A stretch of DNA of 64,000 bases from Rostrohypoxylon terebratum (GCA_022497145.1 MU385866.1:186001-250000), one strand, 5' to 3'; counted from the first letter of the stretch, positions 36,014 through 47,395 are shown. Program-made: numbers and translations. Notes: generated by a model not told the origin, from the letters alone.

Positions 36014-37548
36014 TGTATAATATGGGAAAGTCGAGCTTCTCGGTCTTATGCTTAAGAATTGCTGTACGATTATAGGTGCTAGCATGTCTCGAGAGGGTCA
36101 TTTCGGGAGAAGAGATATGGGGCTATGGCTGAATGAGTTTTCTTTAGTGTACCAACATGGATCTATAAATTAGCTGAGGAATTATTTCGTTCATATAAGT
36201 ATATGGAACGTCACTTCTAGTCCTAAACTCCATCAAATATATACGTATGCGAATTGAACGATAATGATGTATATTAGGGGAAAGTAAGTCTAATCTTACT
36301 TAGTTCTGCCTATTTTCTTATTCGAGGCCGACAACGGAATTTTTCTCTCTCGCACAGATAGGAAATGTAGTAGTATATGGAATATTAGTTCTATGTATGG
36401 AATCAACATCATATCATATCACGCCGAGAAATATCGCGCTTAGGAGATGCCATTTATAGGCCTGACCTTGCTTCTAGTATAGTAAGCAAATTGAATCCTG
36501 AAACACTACTACTACTACTATTATATGCTACAACAAGTTCTATTGCTTTCAGATAAAAAGATTATTGGCCAGAATCATTGGAAAACATCAGGGGATGGAA
36601 TCAGAGAATGTAGGTACAGTCTCTAGGCGCCGAAAAGGGGCATGGAATATTGAGAATTGAGAACACGATCTAGACCTTCTCACAGGAACTCAAGTAATAA
36701 TTGATTCAAGTACCAACCAGGGATATCCTCAAGATAAATAATACGACATTACGTAGCCTCATGTGTGGTCTCGATCACTTCCATTGGGCAAATATCTTTA
36801 CACGAGTCGGACAGCGTGGCCCTTAGGCTTTTCAGCCCTCACCCAACAATGAACCTCGAATCAGTCACTAGATACACGTAGATTCCAACTCAAGGGTAAA
36901 TTCGATGAAGCCATCATTCATAACAAGGAATAGTGGACCTTCTATAAAGTGTCTCAACAAAATGTAGAATGTATATACATCCCCAGCCGACGGTAACAGT
37001 AAGCTCGAGGCGATGTATGATCGCTCCATCGCTTCGACGTCGGGCAGAATAACCCAGCAAAAAAAGCACCCGCATAACTGCTAAAAAGGCATCGGATCGT
37101 TACGGCAATAGAAACCCACGTCTCTTTTGCCAACCAACACATCTTCGACACGAGTGTACCTAGCTCGGTACTGAAGCCAAGAAATTTTCGACGTCGATGC
37201 GAGTTTGATTGCCTCGGGAAGATTCTCGAGATACGTGTCACGAAAATTGATGAGCATTGAACATTTGAGCATTGAGCGGAGCAATTAAGCCGGGAGAAAT
37301 GGTCAAAAAGAAAAAAAAGATCGTAATAATAACCCTGATCATACTCCAATATTACCTGAGGTATCGAGGCACTCGTGACATAACGCAGGAGAGTGTAACA
37401 TGTACGACAAAGAGACATAGACACACACACAGAGAGAGAGGTAAAGTTTCTCAAACCGCCAAAGCTCCCTGTCTTTCTAATCCCGATCCTGAATCCTGAT
37501 CCTGATCCCGATCCCGACCCTGATCCTTGTCTCATATGTATGTATATC
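36014..37548. other. Intergenic between convergent small gene and GH1 gene
   Basis: AT-rich, no gene recognised. A CTACTA tandem lies near 36505-36520 and a (GATCCT/GATCCC)-type repeat lies near 37483-37522, just past the GH1 stop. A 193-residue open frame at 36954-37535 (-) has a Ser-Gly repeat start from that tandem and no family resemblance. Confidence 0.55.
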
Positions 37549-39062
37549 TTATTTCTCGATAACAGCGTTGAAGATCTCCTTCATCTTGCGGGCGCTGTAC
37601 TTCTCCTTGCGCTGCTGGCCGTCGGCGTAGTTGACGTAGGTGACGCCGAAGCGGGTCTCGTAGCCCTCGGCCCACTCGAAGTTGTCCATGAGCGACCAGG
37701 CCATGTAGCCCCTGACGTTGCAGCCGTCCTCGCTGACGGCCTTCGCCATCGCGTCCACGTAGTCCCGGAAGTACTCGTACCGGAACACGTCCTCCAGGAT
37801 CTCCGGCTCCTGCAGGTCGTTTTCCCCCTTGATGCTCGTCCCGTTCTCCGTCACGTAGATCGGAGGGTACCCGTACCGCTTGCTGAGCCAGTTCAGCAGG
37901 CCCCGGAACCCTTGCGGGTTCGGGCGCAGCCAGAAGGATTGCGTCTCCGGGCCGATGCACTCGCCGCTCTTGCTGAAGGCCGTCGTCGTCAGGTCCCCGA
38001 GGAAGTCTTCGGGAGGCGGGTTGCCGTCGCCGTGCTTGACGTAGTCCGCTGTGTAGTGATTCATGCCGTAGAAGTCGTTGGATCCGTGAACCAGTGCTAT
38101 CTCCTCGGGCGTGAATTCCGGCAGTCGGTCACCGAGTTGCTTTCGCATCGAATCGGGGTACTTGCCTAGGTAGATAGGGTCCGCGAACCACGAGATGGAG
38201 AACTCGATCTTTCGGTTGGCGGCCTCCACATCTCTCGGGTCTTCGGGGTCCCACGGGTATGTGAAGTCTCCGTTCAGGGTGATGCCGATCTGGCCCTTGT
38301 CTGCGGGCTTGAACTCCTCGCGGTACACTTTGACGGCCCTGCCGTGGGCGAGGAGGAGGTTGTGACCGACAATCCAAGGTTCCCGGCTAGAGTCGCCAAC
38401 AGGAGACTTTGCTCGGTCGGAAGTGTGTCCAGGGGCGAAGAATCCGGTACTGTATCCCAAGATAGAGCTGCACCAAGGCTCGTTAAATGTGATCCAATTC
38501 TTACACTTGGGGATTGCCTTGAACACGACGCGGGCGTAGTGCTCGAAATCTAATGGGAACTCCTGCCTGTTTAGGAGACCACCATATCGCTTGTCAAGCT
38601 CGTCTGGGACATCCCAATGCAGCAAGGTAATGAAGGGTACGATGCCAGCCTCTAGCAGGTCGTCGACAAACTTAACATAATGGTCGATACCGGCCTGGTT
38701 GATGGGATCATTCCGTCCTCCAAGAGGGATAATCCTTGCCCAAGATAAAGAGAAGCGGTAACACTTAGAACCCAACCTCTTCAGGAGAGCAATATCTTCA
38801 GCAGTCCTGTTGTACGAATCGCAGGCAACCGACCCGTCGGTTCCATCTGCAATCTTTCCAGGGATCTTGCAAAAAGTATCCCAGATAGTTGGGCCTCGGC
38901 CATCCTTTTCGGTAGCTCCCTCGACCTGGTAGCTGTGCACGGGGAAAAGTGGAGGTTAGTAACGAAACTCTCTCCTGAAGGTACGAAAAGGGGGAGGGGG
39001 GGTTCTGCATTAACTCACGCAGCTGTAGCGAAGCCCCAGAGGAAGTCTGAAGGCAACGACAT
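37549..39062 (-). CDS. GH1 beta-glucosidase, intracellular
   Basis: Two exons predicted on the minus strand: 39062-39019 and 38932-37549, with an 86-bp intron, giving 475 residues, the usual GH1 length. Family hallmarks: the N-terminal FLWGFATAAYQVEGA, the acid/base motif TFNEPW (Glu166), the nucleophile motif YVTENG (Glu377) and the aglycone-site segment WSLMDNFEWAEGYETRFG near 427-444. It should hydrolyse beta-1,4-linked glucosides such as cellobiose with retention. There is no signal peptide, matching the cytosolic GH1 enzymes that filamentous fungi use on imported cellodextrins and in cellulase induction. The 5' splice joins FATAA to YQVEGA exactly. The 3' two-thirds of the gene (about 37560-38320) is markedly more GC-rich than the rest of the window, chiefly at third codon positions. 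Confidence 0.96.
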
Positions 39063-40923
39063 ATTGGATAGATAATCTTAAGTGCGCGAATTGACAAATG
39101 AGGGTATCTTCAAGCTAATCGGAGCTTCCCGCTAGTAGTTCGATTTCGTCCCGAGAAAATTAATATTTCTTTCTTATATACACAATCAAGTCGATGAGGC
39201 GATGTCTTCTTGAGAAAGGGTATGAGAGAAGACGAAGCTGGTTATATCGAGTCAAGCCTCCCAAAAGGGCCGCTCGATGCTAGGGTGGAAGCTAGCATGT
39301 TCTTATATACCCTTGTGATGCCTCACAGGCGAAAGTGTCTATAGTATAGTAGTGCATGTATGTAAGTACGTACGTACGTATGTATGTATGTACGTAGCGT
39401 ATAGTACGATATAGTATTGTACCATGCAGCGTGGACATACCTATAGTGTAGGGGGGAAGCTTAAGGGCCGGTACTCTCCCCTTTCTCCCGCGTCGGACCG
39501 TGACGACCGAGAACAACAGGCTTGTATGATGATGGCTGTATCCCCAATCCATTCATACCTTTTCCATTCATACATACCCACATAGGCCAAAACAACTTGG
39601 CAACCATCTCCGCCGCGGGGTAATTGGAGCTTGTAGGCAGTATGGATACGATGGATACGTGTAGGTAGAGGGAAGACAGGGTCCAATTTTTGATTTGGGA
39701 TCGATGGGGATCGATGGGCATGTCCCCCCACAAACGAGCTCGTCATGTGCCGGAATCATATTAGATCTCAGCGACGGCCCGTCTCTCCGGCCTCGGCCAC
39801 CAAGAGAGAATAGTCCCCTCCACAAGCCCCCCCCAAGCCAGACTCCAAGTAGCTCAAGTGGCTCAAGTAGCCCAAGTCTAGATAGCCCTGGGCTTTTTTT
39901 TTTTCTTCATGCAGCCAGGATGTTTCGTGAAAACCTCGGCGATACAGCCGAGTGGGCGAGCGGCCGTTCCTTGGATTCGGGATGGTCACGAATTGATGAG
40001 CGGTCGCGCTAGCGATTCAAAAGATAGATCTTGGCTACCCTCGCGCTACCTTCGCACCTTGGTCTTCTGGAATGCGGCGCAACATCCCATGGATCCCTTC
40101 ACCTAGCATCTTGGACCAGGATACCACGTCGGAGCGCGGAGGAAAATCGTCAGGGTTTGGCGGGCGGCGAGCCATCCGACTCGCGAGAATAATACCTAAG
40201 ACCTAGGTCATGATGGAAACGATAGGTAATAATAAGATCAATAATATGATAACATACTTAACCTCGCCAGGATTGGGCTCTAATAGACAGGATACTCACA
40301 AAACCCTACGTCCATCAATCAATTCTGAATATCGTAAACAGCGGTTGACCCATGCCGGTTCCCGACCAACAATGTCGCTGTACATACAATAACGACTTAT
40401 TTATATGTCGTGTTATGCGGAGTTTGCTTCCTACGTCCATCTTCCATTCGTTGATTACCATCTTAAGTCGTCGCATAAATGTCTCGGCGAGAATTACTCG
40501 ATTATTCGAGAGTCGCCTACCTTGGGTCACGTCCAATTTTTCCAGGCGAAATCGTACAATGAAAATTCCTATTTGGCACAACAATTCTCTCCTCGATGGA
40601 GAGTCGGATCCTATTGACTGAACACCAGCTTGAACCCTTGTACTGCTGTGAGCAGAGACGCCTACGATGCAGAAATCAGGCAAACCATAGACGCCACAAA
40701 TCAGGGTAAACACACATATCCGCCCAATACCAGGAAAACAAGGATCGCCAGTGCAACAGCAGCCCAACAGACAAGTTCTAGAAGAAGCGAATGTGCTTCC
40801 AATAACGCTTTCCTCCGTCCCTTGACCATTTCTTGTCCATCGCTAACGATTTGTAGCCGCATCGTCTGGAAGCGAGTAGACGGTCGGTTGCATGAAGAAT
40901 GGCCGAGTACTAGGGAACCCCCC
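39063..40923. other. Intergenic GH1 promoter to GFA-like gene 3' end
   Basis: The GH1 promoter carries TACG/TATG tandems (39358-39400) and is otherwise unremarkable. A 42-codon minus-strand frame with a membrane-like segment (40701-40829) is described separately. No other gene recognised. The T-run at 39894-39904 and C-runs near 39830 are low complexity. Confidence 0.5.
40701..40829 (-). other. Possible 42-residue membrane micro-ORF
   Basis: ATG at 40829, stop at 40701. The peptide starts MVKGRRKALLEAHS and continues with about 23 hydrophobic residues (LLLELVCWAAVALAILVFLV) before a short tail. A basic head followed by one membrane helix is a plausible tail-anchored or small inner-membrane peptide. 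It lies just downstream of the GFA-like stop on the same strand and could equally be chance within its 3' UTR. Confidence 0.2.
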
Positions 40924-41913
40924 CTAAACAACATTGCCGTCTCCATCTCCTTCATCGGTGTGCCCGCGCTTTCGCTTACCCGTTGCAGGCGACTCGGGTG
41001 TAAGCTTCAGCGACGCTTCCTCCATACCAACCTCAGTCGAGTCTTCATCTTCCTCCATGAGCAGACCGGTGATTAGGGTTGAGCTATCACCCTCCGCCCA
41101 CTCCGTGATCTCGTATTCGACGCGAATTCTGCCGTCTCGGCTCTCTTCGACACGTCGGGCAGTGTAGATATTGCCCAGTCGGCTGCCTAGGGTCAGGTTC
41201 TCGAACCACGGAATGCCTGCAGCGTCACGGCCGCTGGATTGGGTAGGCTGACGAGCTTCGGAAGTAGGCTCAACGTCCATAGAGTCTTGTGCGAACTCCG
41301 TAGGCTCCTCGGGAACCAGACCCAAATCGTCTAGATCGTGGAGATCCTCGGTCAAGAGGCTACCAAGTGTCACATGGATGTAGCTTGCCTCAGTGGCGGG
41401 ATCCTCGGTCCAATATGTCAGGTTGGTGCCGCAGAAACCGCAAAATTGTCGGATTGCGGATTGTTCGTCGGGGTGAGAGTAAGTTCGTCGAATGGTGGCG
41501 TAAGACTCATCGGCGAAGAAGGGGAAAGTTCGGCTATGGTACCAGTGAATCGGGACTCGCAGAAACTCTGAGAGAAGAGTGGCAGATGACATTCCTAGGT
41601 GAGCGAGACATTAGTAAATTTGGTGTATTCCCGGGAAAGAAAAGCAAGTGTAGCTATGTGGTGATCTACATTGGCAAATCTGCATTGGCAAATACATAAC
41701 CACTAAAATAGATACCTTGGTCCTTGGTACCCAGTAGGTACCTGCGGAAAAATAAAAAAGGAATAATTGATGAAATGATGGGTTGAACTTACTGTGGCTT
41801 TCGGCCGAGTCGAAAACCATCTGGGCGACATCCGAAGTGTCACTTGGAATGGTAATGACGTACTGGTTTCTGCCGCAGTGGCAGCTCCCTCGAAGAGCTC
41901 TACCAGAGCTCAT
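40924..41913 (-). CDS. GFA/CENP-V (Mss4-like) zinc-fold protein
   Basis: Two exons predicted on the minus strand: 41913-41793 and 41594-40924, with a 198-bp intron, giving 263 residues. The start RALRGSCHCGRNQYVI and the later RQFCGFCGTNLTYW give two Cys pairs (C11/C13 and C92/C95) in the positions of the GFA-family zinc fold. The segment HRMSSATLLSEFLRVPIHWY matches a fungal subgroup of this superfamily. The middle CxC of classical glutathione-dependent formaldehyde-activating proteins is absent, so enzymatic activity is doubtful. A C-terminal half of about 130 residues follows, acidic and low-complexity, ending with a basic KRKRGH motif that could be a nuclear signal. The ATG at 41913 is the only in-frame methionine upstream of the zinc motif. 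The intron spans a 198-bp gap without other coding-like sequence. Confidence 0.85.
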
Positions 41914-42670
41914 CTTGAGTTGGGAGCGCAGGTGAAGATCCAAGTACAGACAGTGGTGAAGTTGAAGTTAATTATTGTCGACCGAAGATCGATAGTTACC
42001 AGAACAAGAACGAGTACAAGGACGACAGCAAGAATAATGAAAACTGTGGGAACGGACGGAAGTGGGAAGTAGGAAGTGGGAAGTGGTAGAGAAAATCAGG
42101 TAGAATTGGTAGAATTGGTAGAATTGGTAGAATTGAAAGAATTCCACATTGGATTTCCGTGTACCAAGTCCCAAAAGTCCCAATTCGAGAATTTTCTAGA
42201 AAAAACAATCGTTGCATTGGTGGTGATTGAGAACAGTTGATGCGATCAAAAATTATCGAATTGATACTAGGTAGCTCTAGAAGAACGGACGTCATACCTG
42301 TACTAGGTATTGTAGTACATATAATACAGTGGGCTGGTGGGCTGTTACAAGGCAGTTAGCTGTTGCCCCGCCGAAATAACTCTAGGCTGCCAGGTACTAG
42401 CTGCCAGCCGGTGAATGCCCCACCAAACCAGGTACCGGTGGTTCTGTTTCGTTTGTCTAATAAACCAAAAATTGTGTTATGCAAGTAAAGAATTTTTATG
42501 TAACAATCCATGATATGTTTGTGATTATACGCATAATTAGGTATCTTCTATATAAATACAGAGGCATTATATCTAAAAGCAATTTGGAAGCTACTCGAAA
42601 GCTACTTCCTGAACTGTATCATCAATTAATAACTCACGAGTGAATTACTACTAAAGTTTAAATGTCGTTA
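41914..42670. other. Intergenic between GFA-like and RCH1-like genes
   Basis: Promoter of the GFA-like gene and 3' flank of the RCH1-like gene. It contains a GGAAGTG/GGAAGTA tandem (42062-42086) followed by a TAGAATTGG tandem of about four units (42100-42135). No gene recognised. Confidence 0.55.
42100..42135. repeat. Nonanucleotide TAGAATTGG tandem, about 4 units
   Basis: Four near-perfect 9-bp units immediately after a GGAAGTG-type tandem, about 190 bp upstream of the GFA-like ATG. Confidence 0.8.
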
Positions 42671-44309
42671 TTATGCCATGGCCCCTCTTGCCGTGCTCTT
42701 TTTCTCATCTATTTCGCTTGTCCTGGCAGGACCAGTCTGATTCTTGTGCTGTCCGTTCTCATCTCCCTCACCCACAGGCATGTCCTGCATGTCTTCTTCC
42801 TCGTTCATCACATACCCTTGCTCTCCAGTTGCAATCGATTCAGTATCAACAACCATCGCTTTGTCGTTCCGGTTTATCCACCACTTGAAGAATATGGTAA
42901 AGAACTGCGCTACGAATACTTGTTCCACTGTGTATAAGAGCACTGGTACTTGTATGGACGATATGGTGTAGTTATCCAACTGGGACCACATCGAAGAAGT
43001 CAAGGGAATTCCCACGCTGGTGGTTTTCGCAGCTCCGCAGAAGCATACAGCAACAACAAGCTCCTTGGGCATTTTCTTAACTGTTATCGCCCTTCGTATA
43101 GTCTTAGGAAGATGCGAACCAAGTCTTGAATCAGCAACATAAGGATTGATCAGCTTTACAAGGACCTCCGGAGGGGATGCTATCCAAAAGCAAATCGCGG
43201 TGAATAGTATGTATTCTGCTATGTTCAGAAACACATTAAATATCACGGATGATTTAGGTAGTGCTGTGAGTGCTCCTGTTTGGAATGCGCCTGAGAAAGT
43301 AGTCCTGGTGGTTCAAGTTAGCTCAAGCTCCGACGGACTTTTTACTGCCACATGTGCATCTGGCAGCTCGGGCGGTTTTTGAGGTATTACTTATCAAATA
43401 ATTAGGTAGGTACCTACTTACCAAGCCACTAACATCAGCAATACGGAGCAGAACGGCGCCAAATAGAATGTCCTCAACGCCCAAGAAACCCGTTTCGGAA
43501 AAGTCCATCTAAGGCCCTGCCCTACAACTAGCGGGAGCAACACGCTGAGACCTAACTGCTGCATAACACTCGCATACATTGGTCCCAGAGTGTTTGCTTT
43601 CGCTGGTTTGAGTCGATCGAACACCTCGCCGCTAGGGAGGAATCCGTAGATCAGCCATGGAGAGAGAATAGATCCAACCACGTTGCCGATCACCACTTCA
43701 ATAATGGCAGCAGCTTCATCGCCACCCGAATTTCTCGTCATCACCACATTAGATGCTATAGTGGTCGGGATGCAGCCAACTACAATCATTCCGACAAGGA
43801 TGCTAGCATCAACTGTACCCGAAGTCACACCACCAGCCACTATCACTATACGTACAACGACTAGGGCAAGATCAGCAAAAAACATTACAACCTAAGGGGA
43901 CATAGTTTCCAATACGGACCAAGTTGGATGACGGGTATAAGAACAAGGTTTATTCCTTGCACCACAATGTGTAGTCGCCAGTTTTTCACATGCTCCTTGA
44001 GTTTCTCCGGGCTAAGTTGCATTCCATTGATGAAGAAGATCAGAGCAATGCCTCCGTATAAGATCGAGTATTCTGAGCGAATAACGCCACCGCGGGCCGC
44101 AACATCTTAAGGCGGATTAGCAACCAGGACATCACTGAAGAAAAAGAAAAAGCTCCAATCAACATACGAGGAAAGAAATATCCCAAAACACACGCAGTGC
44201 CGAACCCCAATACCAACCAATTGCTCAAAATAAAACTTCCGACTCGCTTGACCGCTCGAAGAACCGTTGGTTGGTCTTTAACTCCGGTACTTTCTGGAGA
44301 CTCGCTCAT
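42671..44309 (-). CDS. RCH1: Rch1/SLC10A7-like (SBF-like) membrane protein
   Basis: Four exons predicted on the minus strand: 44309-44168, 44105-43920, 43860-43422 and 43304-42671, giving 466 residues. About ten hydrophobic segments span 25-410. Family motifs: FILSNWLVLGFGTACVLGYF then FPHVAARGGVIRSEYSILYG, IALIFFINGMQLSPEKLKEH, VAGGVTSGTVDASILVGMIV, VGCIPTTIASNVVMTRNSGG, and VAVCFCGAAKTTSVGIPLTS in the last third. This is the SBF-like branch of the bile-acid/sodium symporter superfamily. Yeast Rch1 sits in the plasma membrane and restrains calcium influx, and its animal counterpart is SLC10A7. The hydrophilic, acidic C-tail (about 411-466) is variable. Introns are 59-117 bp and all phases close. 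The acceptor at 43305 was chosen because nearer AGs run into a stop and lose the WTTFSGAFQTGAL segment. Confidence 0.93.
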
Positions 44310-44898
44310 TATTGCCAATCCGCTCTCATGCGAATATCATAACCGACAGTCTTGGCGAGAGATCGGCTAGCACGTAACTCAAACGGCAATCATGAGTTCC
44401 CGGAATATCAGCCTAGACAAATTGAACGTCTACAATCTATAGAATTCCTGGAGAGATTTCGATAAGGTTACAGTGGATACAACATTTGAACCCTCAAGCA
44501 CGCCAGACGATGGACGATGACCTTTTAGGATCTAGTCTTACTAGATTTCACCAATCCCCGATTCCGTCATCGGTCCCATAAAGCTCCACTCTCAAGCCAC
44601 ATGGTGTTCTCGGTTATCTTTAGAGTGTCCAGTCTAAGATATCTCTGATTTGACAAATCTAGACTTCTTTCGGAGTGCTCCGATTGTTGAGTTGAACTCA
44701 GTGTATTGATAATGGACGGGGAAATCTTGTTTTGCCTTCAAAACCCGAAAATCTCATGTCTCGAGAGCGCAACTCTGTTCCCTGCTTTTAAAGCGACCCG
44801 TAGTGGCTAGACCGGTCCGTCGCTTTTATCGTCCCGTCGATACCCTTTGTTTTACACCCTTCTCAAATATTGTACCATACAGATACGGGTATATTTTA

Positions 44899-45558
44899 TG
44901 CCGGCTGCGGAGCCAGCTCGGGGAAATGATTTCGACCCACAGGTTCCGTGGTATTACGATCCGGCGCTAGATGTAAAGGGCGAGAGCGAGATTGGGATGC
45001 GAGGATCGGCTTGGTTATTGGACTTCCGAATCCCCTGATCCGGAATGTGGTTCGTCAAAGCGACCGCGCGTACGTCAAGCATAGAAATGCTAGGGGAAAA
45101 CGAGCATCCTACCGAGCGCCAAGACGATTCTGAGATCACTTTTTAGAACAATGAATAGGTTTGTCGGAAATGCGTCAATGATTACTTTTCCACGTCGCCG
45201 GTCCTCGATTCCTGCTCCTGATCAAGAGGAAGTCTCTTTCGGACCCGCTTCCGCTCCCTTTTCCGCAGGTACCATTCCTCTCCGCGGCTATGTTCCGGGG
45301 CTCAGGGTTTCACATGTTTTGTTCCTCGGTTAGGATATCATTCAGCCTCTTATTGCTACGTCAACCAAAACTACCATCCTTTCCTCATACGAATTGACCC
45401 GAATTTCTCTCGTGATCTACGCTATAACATATATCCGCCCCCGACAACATCTGCTCCAAGTCAGGACACGCCGGCTGGCAGATCGCTCCCCCAGCCGCGT
45501 ATTCCAAACTCCGCCGGATTATCACTACGACTTCCGAAACTATGTAGGTTCTAGACGT
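44899..45558 (+). pseudogene. Possible decayed gene: coding-like fragments in shifting frames
   Basis: An ATG at 44899 opens a 46-codon frame (AARGNDFDPQVPWYYDPALD-like composition) ending at 45038. An overlapping frame reads SESPDPECGSSKRPRVRQA. Further on, another frame reads GYHSASYCYVNQNYHPFLIR and then DPNFSRDLRYNIYPPPTTSA up to a stop near 45555. The fragments look protein-like but no consistent splice model joins them, which suggests indels in a relic. No family is recognised, so this is tentative. Confidence 0.2.
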
Positions 45559-46192
45559 TGAAATCACTGCACTGGAGGCGCCGTCATACGTTACATTAGC
45601 TGCTAGCTGATATTATTACAATCCACTTCGGCTCTAGACGCGGCCCCATGCGTCTGGTTGGACTCGTCCAAGATCCCTGACAGCGCCGATTTGTGTTAAA
45701 ATTCGGGTCTGGAGGGGTCGCCTAGGAATGTTCCGATATATAGTCAATGATCTACCGTAGCCTTCGCTACGTCGGGTGAGAAAAGTCTACCGGATTATCC
45801 TCAAGGTAACCATCTTCCAGGAACCGCAACGTACCCTTCGTTGTCGGTGTTCGGTGTAATGCATTCACGGATATGCTCACCTTAGCAGCGACTATTCTGC
45901 AACTCAATTTCCCATATGAAATATATTTACTCCATACCTAAAATAGCGCGTTGTATGTAGGAAAATGCTCAACAGATTTTAGGGAAAGTAATGATACTTC
46001 ATTCAAAAATTTATTACGTTTAGAATCGAGATACTTTCTCAATAGGTCGCTGTGATGTGAATATGGATGATATATATAGAAAGAACAAGTAGCTACTAGC
46101 TATATGGGAGGGAAAGTGTTGATTTACAGAAGTATGACTCGTAATTAAGTGGGCAGTAGAAAAAAATCAATAAAAAAATCAAAAACGATATC

Positions 46193-46312
46193 CCAAGGAC
46201 TTGTTTCGAACCCTTGCGGCTCAGTTGTACACGTTTCTAACCGGGCACTTGCTCGGAGTATAACGACAGTTGGTACAACTGAGCTAATTGGCCCATTTCA
46301 ACAAGTCCTTGG
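46193..46312 (-). repeat. Nested inverted repeat with tRNA-like A and B boxes
   Basis: The outer arms CCAAGGACTTGTT (46193-46205) and AACAAGTCCTTGG (46300-46312) are perfect 13-bp complements. The inner arms GCTCAGTTGTAC (46219-46230) and GTACAACTGAGC (46273-46284) are perfect 12-bp complements. On the minus strand the sequence GGGCCAATTAGCTCAGTTG resembles the 5' end and A box of a tRNA, and GGGTTCGAAAC resembles a B box about 70 bases later. The cloverleaf does not close: the T-arm and acceptor do not pair properly. I read it as a degenerate tRNA or a tRNA-derived or hairpin element rather than a working tRNA. Confidence 0.45.
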
Positions 46313-46709
46313 AATATTGTTGGGAACAGTACTATTGTTTAGATACATAAGTTTGCTGTGGGCGATTCACACAGTGTAGAATGGTAGGTGACGACACCTG
46401 AGCACCCTTATTAGCACCCTAGGCAACCACTCGTCTCCTTTTCCTCCTTTTTTTTCACGGTCGACCGTCAACACTAATTTGTCAATTCTATCTATAGTAA
46501 CGCGAGAATACATATTAATCCTACGACCGGGAGAAAAATAATAGTGTTTTCCATCGCCGATCTATTTTGAAGGCATTCTTATGCTCAACTTGGAATATAG
46601 GTCCAAGACGATAAAAATGTCTTTCGAGACCTAGGCTGTTGATGCCAAGAGCGCCGCCGTCTGTCCGCGGATGGGTATGTGTGCTGACCCTCTCGGGCTG
46701 AGGTGTGCC

Positions 46710-47395
46710 TTAGATCGTCATACCCGTGATGTTTGCCTTGATCGGACCATCGCGGCCAGAAGAATACATCATCGTGGTGTTTGACTTTGACAGCAGATCG
46801 AGGGTGATATTGGGTTGCGAGAACATGTTCGCGATTGTGGGCGTGGGGAAGTTTCTGAGTGTTGGAAGGTCTTAGCTTGCTTTGATACTAAGGGGTCATT
46901 TTCTTCATACCTGTTATCCTTGTATATGTGTGTTAAGGAGAGGCTAAAGTTGGACAGATCGAAGACGTCCACAAACTTGAACTGGAAGATTTCGATGTTG
47001 TCATTCTTGCAGAAGAAGTAATCCGTGCTGTAGTTGTTCTGGGGTCCCTGAGAGTATGTGATGCCATTCCACTGCCACTCCTCCTTGCAAGTACAGGATT
47101 GGTTGGCGTTTGGGTCTTCCCACTTGACTAGAACTAACGTTAGGCTACGATACAGAGAAGGATATCGGGGTTCTCGAGACTTACACTGGATGGAGCATCC
47201 ATACAACGACGAGTTCGCGTTATTTTTGGTACACTCGACCCCCATGTCGATGAGATTGAAGGGTAGAAGGTGAAACTGGGACAGCGCCCATGACTTGATC
47301 ATAGTTCCAGCTCGAGGCTCCATATCCCTCCTCGGCAAGGGGGGGCTGGCAGCCGTGAGCCCTAGGAGGAGAGTGATGACGAATAGGCACTGCAT
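46710..47395 (-). CDS. Small secreted cysteine-containing protein, effector-like
   Basis: Three exons predicted on the minus strand: 47395-47185, 47127-46911 and 46854-46710, with introns of 57 and 56 bp, giving 190 residues. The start MQCLFVITLLLGLTAASPPL is a strong signal peptide, followed by a possible PRR kexin-type site. The mature protein has five cysteines (VEC, YGC, SCTC, FFC), several Asn-x-Ser/Thr sequons, and alternating hydrophobic strands such as IEIFQFKFVDVFDLSNFSLS. This suggests a small beta-sandwich. I do not recognise the family, and any likeness to Alt a 1-type secreted proteins is only in outline. The upstream in-frame TTG is not used as start. Its position at the edge of a gene-poor block fits secreted, lineage-specific fungal genes. 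Confidence 0.75.

Larger units (their letters stand above)
44310..46709. other. Intergenic, with possible gene relic and tRNA-like repeat
   Basis: No intact gene recognised. Two items are listed separately: a set of coding-like frame fragments at about 44899-45558, and a nested inverted repeat at 46193-46312. The rest is AT-rich with no evident structure. Confidence 0.5.

Noticed and set aside
36954..37535. 193-residue minus-strand open frame
   Set aside because: Its start is the translated Gly-Ser tandem repeat downstream of GH1, and the remainder has no recognisable motif.
37540..38169. 209-residue plus-strand open frame opposite the GH1 gene
   Set aside because: Antisense artefact of high GC3 in the GH1 coding sequence, with no domain.
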